64,000 nt of DNA from an uncultured Endozoicomonas sp. GTDB lineage: Bacteria > Pseudomonadota > Gammaproteobacteria > Pseudomonadales > Endozoicomonadaceae. Every line of letters starts with the position of its first letter. The stretch's first letter is position 1. Both the position numbers and the translations under genes were made by a program. Positions 44,188 to 51,345 of the stretch are shown here, one piece after another. The notes below the pieces were generated by a model, which did not search any database, was not told where the DNA came from, and saw only the letters and a program-made list of their open reading frames with translations. The stretch covers positions 1 through 64,000 of the forward strand of contig OODV01000151.1 in NCBI GenBank assembly GCA_900299555.1, in the 5' to 3' direction.

Positions 44188-44206
44188 TATTAGCTCTGCT
44201 TATATT
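44188..44206. promoter_or_regulatory. Dispersed prophage palindrome, site 14
   Basis: TATTAGCTCTGCTTATATT lies directly against the methyltransferase start codon, as at the DNA polymerase gene. Confidence 0.65.
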
Positions 44207-44559
44207 TATTGAAGGGGATAGTACACAGGTTATTTGTTGGTGGTCAAAGGTTATTTGTCAGGTGTCCTTTGCCCTAAGTCGTTTAAGTCATTTGTCCTGG
44301 GTCAAATGTCCTAATGCCTTTGTCTGTTAAAACAAGGGGTTATGCTTTATCAAATACTAAAAAGACATTTAAGACATTTAATTATATTCAACAGGGAGTA
44401 TTACCTTTTCTTTTTTTATACCATGAGCACCTCCTTTCTCTGTACCTGAACAGTCCAAAAAAACGGATGTAACGCCTGACTCACTACTAGGCTTGTTAAG
44501 CTACTGATTTATAGGTAAAAAACAGACAATCCATTTTCAAAGTCATTTGGATGTATCTA
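44207..44559. other. Repeat-rich non-coding region, candidate origin or control region
   Basis: About 350 bases without a supported gene. AGGTTATTTGT occurs twice (near 44227 and 44248). Related words CATTTGTCC, CAAATGTCC, CCTTTGTC and CCTTTGCC follow, then GACATTT twice in the A+T-rich part. Such iterated short words are typical of replication origins or of multiple binding sites; which it is cannot be decided here. Confidence 0.45.
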
Positions 44560-44871
44560 TTAGTTTTTTTCATACGGCTCGGTTTTACTATTAGTTTTAT
44601 TAATAACACCTTCCACATGACCAAAGCTAAACCACTGTTTGAACTGATCAATGGTCGTATGCCCACCGGCCAAGAACAAAGTACCCGCGAACCGGCGACC
44701 ATTAACAAAGGTCCACGCCTGTTCGGTACTGCCATAGCGGTAAAAGAGCGTATCCCCGTTGTCCAGGTTGTGGCTGTGGATCACATGCCCTGTGCCCGTT
44801 ACCACGTCGGCAGGGTGTCCCTCGGCTGGTGTCGCTGTCCCCTGGCTTGGGTCGATCATCAGTCCTTGCAT
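44560..44871 (-). CDS. Hypothetical phage protein (103 aa)
   Basis: Begins MQGLMIDPSQGTATPAEGHP; the middle is beta-rich (HNLDNGDTLFYRYGSTEQAW). GGAGAA lies before the ATG. Function unknown. Confidence 0.55.
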   Translation of the reverse strand: MQGLMIDPSQGTATPAEGHPADVVTGTGHVIHSHNLDNGDTLFYRYGSTEQAWTFVNGRRFAGTLFLAGGHTTIDQFKQWFSFGHVEGVINKTNSKTEPYEKN

Positions 44872-44873
44872 GG

Positions 44874-44978
44874 TTATTCTCCTTCGATATTGAACCGCTC
44901 ACTCACCACAACCCACCAGACGCCGTTGCTCCTAGCATAGGTCACAGCACTCCTGACCCTATACCTGCCAGTAGACAT
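44874..44978 (-). CDS. Very small phage protein (34 aa)
   Basis: MSTGRYRVRSAVTYARSNGV then WWVVVSERFN. Its start overlaps the end of the upstream gene and its end carries the ribosome binding site of the next, so translation is plausible. Confidence 0.5.
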   Translation of the reverse strand: MSTGRYRVRSAVTYARSNGVWWVVVSERFNIEGE

Positions 44979-45354
44979 AGAACCCCCTGCACCCGTTCTG
45001 TCCCCTGTGATATTTGTTAGTAGTCGTATAACCCATGACCTTTATCCGCTCGCCTACCTTGTTGGCATGGAACGAATGGCCTGTGACACGCTCACACCAT
45101 CTGGCCACACTCTTGCAGGTGACAAAGGACTTCTCCCCGGTGATGGCGTCTGCCAGCCATTGCCGCTCGTCAGCGGTCATTTGCCCCACCGTCTTCTGCC
45201 CTATGACCTGTGTCAGGTTGCCGCTGGCAAGGGCACTGTGGACCGGCTCGGGGAGCTTGGGCACCTGTTCTTTGACGATGGTGTAGATCGCATCCTCATG
45301 GACCACGGTCAGTTGTCGTTCGTTATCGTCCATGTTAATAGTGATAGTTGCCAT
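44959..45354 (-). CDS. Hypothetical phage protein, possibly DNA-binding (131 aa)
   Basis: The C-terminal third (VARWCERVTGHSFHANKVGE, then YHRGQNGCRGFYVYWQ) looks like a winged-helix recognition region; the N-terminal part is acidic. Function unknown. The start may be 45357. Confidence 0.5.
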   Translation of the reverse strand: MATITINMDDNERQLTVVHEDAIYTIVKEQVPKLPEPVHSALASGNLTQVIGQKTVGQMTADERQWLADAITGEKSFVTCKSVARWCERVTGHSFHANKVGERIKVMGYTTTNKYHRGQNGCRGFYVYWQV

Positions 45355-45527
45355 CATAGTTTCCTTCTATTGTTATTGGTTCGTTCAGCCCCACCAGACA
45401 CACTCAGGGCCGGTGCCGGGCAAAGAGCGGAGAACATGGCGGCTTGTACCATCGACTGCCCCAGGCACTGCCGCCTTGCACCTCTTGCAAACGACACCTG
45501 TCCTTTGTCAGGCCACCAAACGGCAAA

Positions 45528-45555
45528 AAGCCCCTGCCGGGTGGCAGAGGCTGTG
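45528..45555 (-). terminator. Rho-independent terminator after the 276-residue protein gene
   Basis: On the minus strand GCCTCTGCC pairs imperfectly with GGCAGGGGC around a 4-base loop, followed by five T. It lies within 10-35 bases of the stop at 45562. Confidence 0.7.
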
Positions 45556-45561
45556 GGTTGC

Positions 45562-46392
45562 TTAGAGGTTGAACGAGGCCGCTTGTGCCCGTGCTCTGGC
45601 GTTCATCATTTCCTCCCGCTTCATCTGCTCGGCGTACTTGTCAGAGCTGATGCGGGCTGAACGATAGTCGTACAGGTACGTGCGGGTATTCAGGATTGAG
45701 TCTTCCACCTGCGATCCCCATGGCAGGGTGTGCTTGTTCACACGATCCGGACGGGTGGCGTAGATTTCCCAGACCTTGGCCAGCTCAACGCTGAGAATGT
45801 CCAAGGCGTCGATGTAGTCCTGCACATCGTTGGGCACCTGATTCTGTTCCCGAGGCTGGTTGTGGGCGTGTTTGTCAGCCAACTGATGCATGGCGATGCG
45901 CTGCTGGTTCTCCAACCGGCGTTCGGCAGAGCACACACGACTCACGGCAGCCTGAAACACCGACTCCAGCATGAACATCACATCACTCTGGGCGTATTTC
46001 GGTACGTCAATGTCTTCGCCGAACTGGCCTCCGCCGACGATGCTCTGGGTACGGCAGGCCACGGTATTGAAGGCGGTCACTGGCGCTTCCAGATAGTTGG
46101 GATCACTGCTCACTTCAGACAGGAACTGAAGCTGATGATCCTGATAGCGACGGCTCAGGCACGATTCGACACCGGCATGGAACAGACGTTTGGCGATCTC
46201 AAGCTGCTTGCCCTTTGCCCGATCCTGTGGGGTGGTTGAATCCGGTACGCCAGCGCCCTTGACGTTGCGATACCCGTAACCGCCGCCGATCTCAACGATC
46301 TCGGAGTGAATACCGGCAGCCTTCATGGCACGGGCAGCAGCGGATTCGCTTTTGAACGGGGTGTTGTTTTTGGTCAGTACGATGTTAGTCAT
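45562..46392 (-). CDS. Hypothetical phage protein (276 aa)
   Basis: A helical protein starting MTNIVLTKNNTPFKSESAAA. It contains ARRYQD-like charged helices and ends in ARARAQAASFNL. It has its own terminator and G+C-rich codons, suggesting a well-expressed gene. No family recognised. Confidence 0.6.
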   Translation of the reverse strand: MTNIVLTKNNTPFKSESAAARAMKAAGIHSEIVEIGGGYGYRNVKGAGVPDSTTPQDRAKGKQLEIAKRLFHAGVESCLSRRYQDHQLQFLSEVSSDPNYLEAPVTAFNTVACRTQSIVGGGQFGEDIDVPKYAQSDVMFMLESVFQAAVSRVCSAERRLENQQRIAMHQLADKHAHNQPREQNQVPNDVQDYIDALDILSVELAKVWEIYATRPDRVNKHTLPWGSQVEDSILNTRTYLYDYRSARISSDKYAEQMKREEMMNARARAQAASFNL

Positions 46393-46451
46393 AATGAGTT
46401 ACCTCAATGGTTATTTAATGATTGACTCAACCGGATTGTTGAATCACAAAG

Positions 46452-46481
46452 AAAAAACCCTCTACCATTGCTGATAGAGGG
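46452..46481 (-). terminator. Rho-independent terminator (repeat 1 of CCCTCTA hairpins)
   Basis: CCCTCTA and TAGAGGG form a 7-bp stem (46458-46464 / 46475-46481) with six T after it on the minus strand, just after the stop at 46488. Confidence 0.8.
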
Positions 46482-46487
46482 CAGGTG

Positions 46488-46667
46488 TCATTTGTCTTGC
46501 TCCAGAAGTTCGATGACCTCTGCCAGCAGGCTTGGATCGAGATAGGCCATGCTTTCAACCAGCCCCGACTCTTCCAGTGCGTTGTCATTTTCAAAGCGAC
46601 TGTTGTCAGTGCCACCCGCTTTGATGTGATTAGGGCGCACGGTGATTTTGTGCAATGAGATTTCCAT
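46488..46667 (-). CDS. Small hypothetical phage protein (59 aa)
   Basis: Begins MEISLHKITVRPNHIKAGGT and ends with ELLEQDK. It lies between two similar hairpin terminators with GGAGG before the ATG, so it is a short monocistronic unit. Function unknown. Confidence 0.65.
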   Translation of the reverse strand: MEISLHKITVRPNHIKAGGTDNSRFENDNALEESGLVESMAYLDPSLLAEVIELLEQDK

Positions 46668-46700
46668 GATCGTATCCTCCCTGTTGGATGATCACGGACA

Positions 46701-46727
46701 AAGAACCCTCTACCTTTCGATAGAGGG
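46701..46727 (-). terminator. Rho-independent terminator (repeat 2 of CCCTCTA hairpins)
   Basis: CCCTCTA (46706-46712) pairs with TAGAGGG (46721-46727); a short T-run follows. Same stem as the neighbouring terminator. Confidence 0.7.
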
Positions 46728-46733
46728 CAAAGA

Positions 46734-46940
46734 TCACATTTCGGACGACCAGTGTTCGCCGTTACCACAAATAGCACTCCAGAAGGTAATACCTTCTGCT
46801 GCACCGGCACACCGCAGTTGATCCTGTACCTCTGAGTACCATGCCCAGTCCTCATCGGGCGTCGGGTTTACCGGTGCAGTAGGGATATCCAGTAGCAGGC
46901 AACGACCACTGTCTTCACAACGCAACTTGACCTTATCCAT
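46734..46940 (-). CDS. Small Cys-containing phage protein (68 aa)
   Basis: Begins MDKVKLRCEDSGRCLLLDIP; four cysteines and a Trp-rich middle. The start at 46940 has GGGAG upstream and leaves the G+C-rich stretch before it untranslated. Function unknown. Confidence 0.6.
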   Translation of the reverse strand: MDKVKLRCEDSGRCLLLDIPTAPVNPTPDEDWAWYSEVQDQLRCAGAAEGITFWSAICGNGEHWSSEM

Positions 46941-47268
46941 AACAATCTCCCTTGTTGATAACACTGACCACAAACCCTCTATGCCGAAGGCCGATGGTGA
47001 TTCGGAGTGACGCCCTGGAGAGATGGCAGAGGACACCGGTTGAGACACCTGACCTTTGACCTGTGGCCGATGACTGCTGGCAAAGGCCGTGGGACTCCTG
47101 CCGGTAGGTTCACTCCCCTGTGCAGAAGGTTCATTGATGGGGGTGGGTGTCCGGGACTGCGGGGGTCTTTTTCCCGGGAGTCCCAAAGACACTCATACGG
47201 ATATAACCCAGATTTTTGAGAATTGCGTGAAAACAGGAAGTTTATATTACCCAAGATAGAGTAATTTT
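46941..47268. other. G+C-rich, potentially structured non-coding region
   Basis: No convincing gene. The segment 46980-47215 is G+C-rich, with facing blocks such as GGGACT and AGTCCC around 47150-47190 and a third CCCTCTATG half-hairpin at 46976. It ends sharply where the A+T-rich island begins. An untranslated leader or small RNA is possible. Confidence 0.35.
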
Positions 47269-47532
47269 TTATGGGGCTTGCTGCTGAACGGCATCTTCTA
47301 TAATACGATCCATCAGAGCAATTAACCTTTGATTAATCTCTATTAAACCGTTTGGTTGTTGCATATCTAAACCAAGCTGATGATTTAATAATAATATTGG
47401 ATGGTGAGCAGCAACCCTTCGCCCGATATTAAAGCGTGCGATGTTTGGTATCGCTGGGGCTTGATTTCTAATAGCTTCGGGGTTGTTCAAAAATGCCTCG
47501 GCTGCTGATGGTAATGGACTCACGCCTCCCAT
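47269..47532 (-). CDS. SPLPSA-family protein A (87 aa), paralogue of the next gene
   Basis: MGGVSPLPSAAEAFLNNPEA then IRNQAPAIPNIARFNIGRRV. It shares the N-terminal pattern MGGxSPLPSAxxAFLNxPEA and IRNQAPxxPxIxR with the gene at 47664-47951. A+T-rich; no family recognised. The Ser/Pro-rich start could be a type III secretion signal, but that is speculation. Confidence 0.6.
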   Translation of the reverse strand: MGGVSPLPSAAEAFLNNPEAIRNQAPAIPNIARFNIGRRVAAHHPILLLNHQLGLDMQQPNGLIEINQRLIALMDRIIEDAVQQQAP

Positions 47533-47597
47533 GATCTTATCACCCCTCAATATTGCTTTACTGTGTTTTGGTAAAAGTTTAGATAAGCGGTAAAGGT

Positions 47598-47623
47598 AAA
47601 AAAAAATCTGATACTTTAATCAG
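47598..47623 (-). terminator. Weak hairpin terminator after SPLPSA protein B
   Basis: CTGAT/ATCAG stem (47608-47612 and 47619-47623), followed on the minus strand by nine T. It lies about 40 bases after the stop at 47664. Confidence 0.5.
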
Positions 47624-47663
47624 TATGAATAAACGACTTTTTGAAAAAGTCAGGTCATCTAAA

Positions 47664-47951
47664 TTATTCCCCCTGATCAAACCTCAATCTTGCTAGAACA
47701 GCCTCGTTGTGTTGCATATAGTTTATTCTTCGCTCCATTACTTGGGCATTCTCCCAAAGAATAAGTCGTTGTCCAACATCTATATCAATCCGTTGATTAT
47801 TAATGAATAGTACATGGGGGCCATGTAGGGCAATTTCTCTGCCATTTGGTAGACGCCCAATAGGCGGGAAGTATGGTGCCTGATTCCTAATAGCTTCAGG
47901 CGTATTTAAGAACGCCTTTGTAGCTGATGGCAGCGGGGAAGTTCCTCCCAT
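47664..47951 (-). CDS. SPLPSA-family protein B (95 aa)
   Basis: MGGTSPLPSATKAFLNTPEA, then IRNQAPYFPPIGRLPNGREI. It shares about half of its first 60 positions with protein A, while the C-terminal parts differ, which points to an old tandem duplication. Located between A and the 280-residue protein in the A+T-rich island. Confidence 0.6.
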   Translation of the reverse strand: MGGTSPLPSATKAFLNTPEAIRNQAPYFPPIGRLPNGREIALHGPHVLFINNQRIDIDVGQRLILWENAQVMERRINYMQHNEAVLARLRFDQGE

Positions 47952-47999
47952 ATAAGAAAAATCCTTCTGAGTCTTACACCTATACCAATATAGGATGTG

Positions 48000-48842
48000 T
48001 TAATGCTTTTTTATACTCATATTCTTACTGTGACATGTACCCTTTTTCCATGCTGTTTTAATATTGTTGATTTGCTCTTTTAAATAACATGAACCGAATT
48101 CATTTGGTGTGATGACTTTTAATTTTTCGATTAGCTCATGCCTCTCTCTCTTTGGTCTTCTAAAAAGACCTTTTGCGTAGGCTTGATCAGTAATATTATC
48201 GACCGCAGTTTCATATTCAGTTTTAGGTTCGGGCAGGCAGTAATTGATATTGGTAGGACAAACTTGCGTATTAGGACATTCAACTTCCTTCCATGCTTTA
48301 AAATAAAAACTATTAATTGTCTGGTTTTTTACTCTTTTTGTATGTTCAGAGCAACTACCCTCATAATTGGGTTTTGTACATGTAACCAATGTGTCGGGAT
48401 TTTTAAAGTCTAGCACAGCCGAGTGATATGTTTTTCTGAGGTGAGAGTGCCCATGGTTCTTACCATGCCTTTGGTCTTTAAAATAATCAGCCCTTCCTAA
48501 TTCATTGGGGTTTGAATATAAGACAACAGTGTTTGTTTGGGGGCGACCAAATGAGGCTAGGTAATCCTTTAATTCTGAAATATCAGACCGTTTCTCTCTG
48601 CTAAGTGCTGTTATAGCCCTATTACTCAAGGGGGCTGAAAAAGTTGAAATTGCAGCAAGACCTAGTGCGGTGACTCCTGCTCCCAGACTGAAACCAACTA
48701 ACCCAGCAGCAATAGATATTGATGCTATAGGGTTGGAAACTGCCCAATGTTTTAGTTTTCCAACACTTGAGTCTATGTTGCCAAGCATACCTAGCTTATC
48801 ATTTGAAATAGTCAGACAAGTTGAGCTAGTGGTTACGTCCAT
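48000..48842 (-). CDS. Unrecognised 280-residue protein with hydrophobic segment (candidate effector)
   Basis: Residues about 40-70 are strongly hydrophobic (SISIAAGLVGFSLGAGVTAL and onward). The rest is polar and basic, with at least six cysteines in the region 150-215 (for example VTCTKPNYEGSCSEH and VECPNTQVCPTN), suggesting disulfides or a metal site. A+T-rich codons set it apart from the phage core. There is no signal peptide at the N-terminus, compatible with secretion by a specialised system. Function unknown. Confidence 0.6.
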   Translation of the reverse strand: MDVTTSSTCLTISNDKLGMLGNIDSSVGKLKHWAVSNPIASISIAAGLVGFSLGAGVTALGLAAISTFSAPLSNRAITALSREKRSDISELKDYLASFGRPQTNTVVLYSNPNELGRADYFKDQRHGKNHGHSHLRKTYHSAVLDFKNPDTLVTCTKPNYEGSCSEHTKRVKNQTINSFYFKAWKEVECPNTQVCPTNINYCLPEPKTEYETAVDNITDQAYAKGLFRRPKRERHELIEKLKVITPNEFGSCYLKEQINNIKTAWKKGTCHSKNMSIKKH

Positions 48843-48902
48843 CCAAACCCCCTTCTAATATTCTTTTCATTATTTGAGTAACATGCATTGTAGTCTGTAT
48901 TT

Positions 48903-48949
48903 CAAATCTCAAAAAAAATCGGCAAAAAATTTCTGTTTTTTGAGATTTG
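48903..48949. repeat. Perfect 14-bp inverted repeat between divergent transcription units
   Basis: CAAATCTCAAAAAA (48903-48916) and TTTTTTGAGATTTG (48936-48949) with a 19-base centre. It lies between the minus-strand cargo gene and the plus-strand late operon. It could be an operator or a bidirectional terminator/insulator. Confidence 0.7.
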
Positions 48950-48951
48950 TT

Positions 48952-48970
48952 ATATTAGCAATGCTAATAT
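48952..48970. promoter_or_regulatory. Dispersed prophage palindrome, site 15 (late operon)
   Basis: ATATTAGCAATGCTAATAT, a near-perfect 9+1+9 palindrome at the head of the late operon. Its right half contains TAATAT, a candidate -10 box for rightward transcription. Confidence 0.75.
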
Positions 48971-48978
48971 ATACCTAT

Positions 48979-49045
48979 ACAGGTCAGTTACCCGAGGGAA
49001 CCAAACAGGGTCACTCACTCCGCCAAGGATTGGCACCTGACCTGT
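48979..49045 (+). repeat. 9-bp inverted repeat in the late-operon leader
   Basis: ACAGGTCAG (48979-48987) and CTGACCTGT (49037-49045). It can form a long-loop stem in the untranslated leader of the terminase operon, or mark a packaging or protein-binding site. Confidence 0.5.
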
Positions 49046-49078
49046 GTCCTCCTTCATACGACAACCGTCAAAGGACTG

Positions 49079-49684
49079 ATGGGCAGGCTAATTAACCAAG
49101 CAGTACTGGATGAGATAAAGACACTCTATCCACTGTTAAATATCAGGGCTTTTACCTCTCAGCAAGAGACACTTTTGATGTTGATGCTTGAGGGTAGCAC
49201 TGTTGCAGCCGCCTCCCGCGCAGCGGGGTACAGCTCCGTTGGCACTGCTAAAAACTTCCTCGCCTCAGACCCCGCCATCGCTGTGCAAAGGTATTTTGCC
49301 GAGCAGGAAGTGGAGCGGATCACGATTACCCGCGACCGGCTCACACAGATGGCGCTTGAGTGTTATGGCGAGCGGGCGACAGCGGGCGAAGGTCTGAAAG
49401 CGGTTGAGGTACTGGCAAGGCTCCACGGCCAGAACGAAGAGGCCAAGCAGAAGAAGGGTGATACCAACGTCACCATTAATCAGCAGAACAACACAACGAT
49501 TAGTGGGGACACCGACCCGAAAGTCTTGAAAAAGAAACTAGCGGCCATGGACGAAGCGCAGTTGCTGGAGTTCGTTGGCGGCAGTATGGCTGGATTCGAC
49601 CTTGAACCCCAACCCCTCAACGCCAAAACCGTTGAGGGTGAACTGATAGAGAGTACCCCCGATGCTGACCCCCAAGACTGTTAA
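49079..49684 (+). CDS. Terminase small subunit-like DNA-binding protein
   Basis: A 201-residue protein with an N-terminal helix-turn-helix (FTSQQETLLMLMLEGSTVAA then ASRAAGYSS) and a helical middle; this is the usual form of phage small terminases, which recognise the packaging site. It is the first gene of the late operon, about 1.7 kb before the large subunit. Inferred from fold and position. Confidence 0.65.
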   Translation: MGRLINQAVLDEIKTLYPLLNIRAFTSQQETLLMLMLEGSTVAAASRAAGYSSVGTAKNFLASDPAIAVQRYFAEQEVERITITRDRLTQMALECYGERATAGEGLKAVEVLARLHGQNEEAKQKKGDTNVTINQQNNTTISGDTDPKVLKKKLAAMDEAQLLEFVGGSMAGFDLEPQPLNAKTVEGELIESTPDADPQDC

Positions 49685-49871
49685 ATCCGTATTCGACAAG
49701 ATGACCGCCGACCTGAAGGCGATCCGCCAGAAGCAAAAAACCAAATCTGTTGAATTGGCAGGGCAGATCAAGGGCCTGACCCTTGATAAGGTGGCAGTGG
49801 ACGATGAGCTGGCCATGGCGGATCGTGCTATTACCAAAATTGAGTCTCTGTTTACCAAAGGGACTGAATAG
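49662..49871 (+). CDS. Small hypothetical phage protein (69 aa)
   Basis: Lys-rich helical protein (MLTPKTVKSVFDKMTADLKA at its start); overlaps the small terminase gene by 23 bases and the next gene by one base. Confidence 0.55.
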   Translation: MLTPKTVKSVFDKMTADLKAIRQKQKTKSVELAGQIKGLTLDKVAVDDELAMADRAITKIESLFTKGTE

Positions 49872-50464
49872 TGGCAAAGACCAAAGTACTTATCCTGAAT
49901 GGCCCCCCAAGCTCGGGCAAAGATTCGCTGGCAGAGGTTATGCGTAAGAAGTTCGGTGCCAAGCACCGTTCGTTTAAATCACGCCTGCTTACCCTCACCC
50001 GTTATTTCTATGGTGTCAGTCAGGTACAGTGGGATGCGTGGTATACGACAGAGGGAAAAGAAACCCCAAGAGCAGAGCTGGACTTTCAAAGTTGCCGTGA
50101 GGCACTGATCTTTGTTTCTGAAGTGGTGACCAAACCCAACTTCGGCAATGCCTATTTTGGTAACGCTGCGTTGAAAACCATGCCTGACGATGGCTCAGTG
50201 TATGTGTTCTCTGATGGGGGCTTCCCTGATGAAATAAAACCTTTTATGGATGCTGGGTATGAGGTATTGGTGGCTCGCCTTTACAGGGAAGACCATACCT
50301 TCGGTAATGACTCGCGGGATTACCTGATAGGTAACCAGTTCCCCAGTAGATACCCTATCGTTTTTACCGATGAGCATTTTGCCAACTATGAGAACCCCGC
50401 TGACTACGATGCCAAGCTGGATCGGGTAGCGCGGCGGCTGATGAGTATTATCAAAGGGATTTAG
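49871..50464 (+). CDS. P-loop kinase, deoxynucleoside monophosphate kinase-like
   Basis: A 197-residue P-loop enzyme with Walker A NGPPSSGKDSLAEVM at the N-terminus and a later VLVARLYREDHTF segment with the lid-type arginine. It resembles phage dNMP kinases of the adenylate-kinase type, which supply dNTP precursors. Starts with GTG overlapping the previous stop. Confidence 0.7.
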   Translation: MAKTKVLILNGPPSSGKDSLAEVMRKKFGAKHRSFKSRLLTLTRYFYGVSQVQWDAWYTTEGKETPRAELDFQSCREALIFVSEVVTKPNFGNAYFGNAALKTMPDDGSVYVFSDGGFPDEIKPFMDAGYEVLVARLYREDHTFGNDSRDYLIGNQFPSRYPIVFTDEHFANYENPADYDAKLDRVARRLMSIIKGI

Positions 50465-50468
50465 AAAA

Positions 50469-50633
50469 ATGGATAAAGCAGGTCGGGAGAAAGCCTTCGA
50501 ACACGTTTTCGGTGCAGCCCTTGAAGCTGCGGCCAAGCAAGCGGCCAAGGGCACTACCCTGTGTCCAAACTCTGGAGCCACTATTTATAGCACCCAGAGA
50601 AAACGCTTACGTGGTGGGCGGGGGGATTCCTAA
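50469..50633 (+). CDS. Very small phage protein (54 aa)
   Basis: MDKAGREKAFEHVFGAALEA followed by AAKQAAKGTT; basic C-terminus. Its stop overlaps the next start in TAATG. Function unknown. Confidence 0.5.
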   Translation: MDKAGREKAFEHVFGAALEAAAKQAAKGTTLCPNSGATIYSTQRKRLRGGRGDS

Positions 50634-50971
50634 TGACCAGCCGCATACGCAAGTTACTGGACACACTACCTTCTTCCCGTGTAGCTGTGGATCGGTTTGT
50701 TGGGCCTCGGCTCTCCACTATCTCTGGACATTTTGTAGAAATCTCAAGCCCCCATATCCCGCTACGGCGGGTTGAACTGCGGCTAGAGATGGACTACCCC
50801 GATGATCCAGGCAGCGCAATCGACCACCGCAGACATGCGGAAAACTATATGATCGAGGCACTTTTGGGAGACATAAGACGTTTATCCTCCGAGGCTCTTG
50901 CCCAAGCCCACACGGGCAACAGGGACAGGGTGATTGAGCTATTGTCTGAAGTCCTGGATGAGTGCCAATGA
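50633..50971 (+). CDS. Hypothetical phage protein (112 aa)
   Basis: A short alpha/beta protein with HFVEISSPHIPLRRVELRLE in the middle and a helical C-terminus. Coupled to both neighbours by overlapping stops. Function unknown. Confidence 0.5.
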   Translation: MTSRIRKLLDTLPSSRVAVDRFVGPRLSTISGHFVEISSPHIPLRRVELRLEMDYPDDPGSAIDHRRHAENYMIEALLGDIRRLSSEALAQAHTGNRDRVIELLSEVLDECQ

Positions 50972-51129
50972 TTAAAACCCATGCCCCTTCCAGCATTACC
51001 CACATCGCCCGGTGCGGGGTGATGATGGTGCCTATCTCAAGTAACCAAAGCCATGTGACTTGTAAGCGGTGTCAGCGTTCCCTTGGCCTCGATGAAAGGA
51101 AACAAAAGAATGAAAGACAAGCTCATTGA
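50968..51129 (+). CDS. Small zinc-ribbon-like protein (53 aa)
   Basis: Contains ARCGVMMVPISSNQSHVTCK and RCQRSLG, a C...C-x-x-C arrangement. Start overlaps the previous stop (ATGA). Confidence 0.5.
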   Translation: MIKTHAPSSITHIARCGVMMVPISSNQSHVTCKRCQRSLGLDERKQKNERQAH

Positions 51130-51301
51130 TCTCCTGCTTGCTTTTGTTGTGGTGACCCTTGCCAGCTACGGGGCACTTTATCTCTTTAACACTTTTAATA
51201 AGCCAAAGGTTGTGCCAGAGAGGGAGTGCAAGGAGACAAATATCCAAAACATGGATGGCAAGTTATATATTGTGTCTGTCTGCAAGCATCCTCTTAATTA
51301 A
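51110..51301 (+). CDS. Small single-span membrane protein (63 aa)
   Basis: MKDKLIDLLLAFVVVTLASY is an N-terminal transmembrane helix; the short external tail carries two cysteines. A role as a spanin or other lysis helper is possible but unsupported by context. Confidence 0.5.
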   Translation: MKDKLIDLLLAFVVVTLASYGALYLFNTFNKPKVVPERECKETNIQNMDGKLYIVSVCKHPLN

Positions 51302-51310
51302 ACTGGTAAA

Positions 51311-51329
51311 ATATAAGCATTGCTAATAT
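51311..51329. promoter_or_regulatory. Dispersed prophage palindrome, site 16
   Basis: ATATAAGCATTGCTAATAT, 17 bases before the terminase large subunit start; contains a TAATAT -10 candidate. Confidence 0.7.
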
Positions 51330-51345
51330 AACAAGGATTCGTTAA

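Noticed and set aside
46427..47219. Longer ORFs on both strands over the small-gene cassette
   Set aside because: They run through terminator hairpins and out of frame to better small genes with ribosome binding sites.
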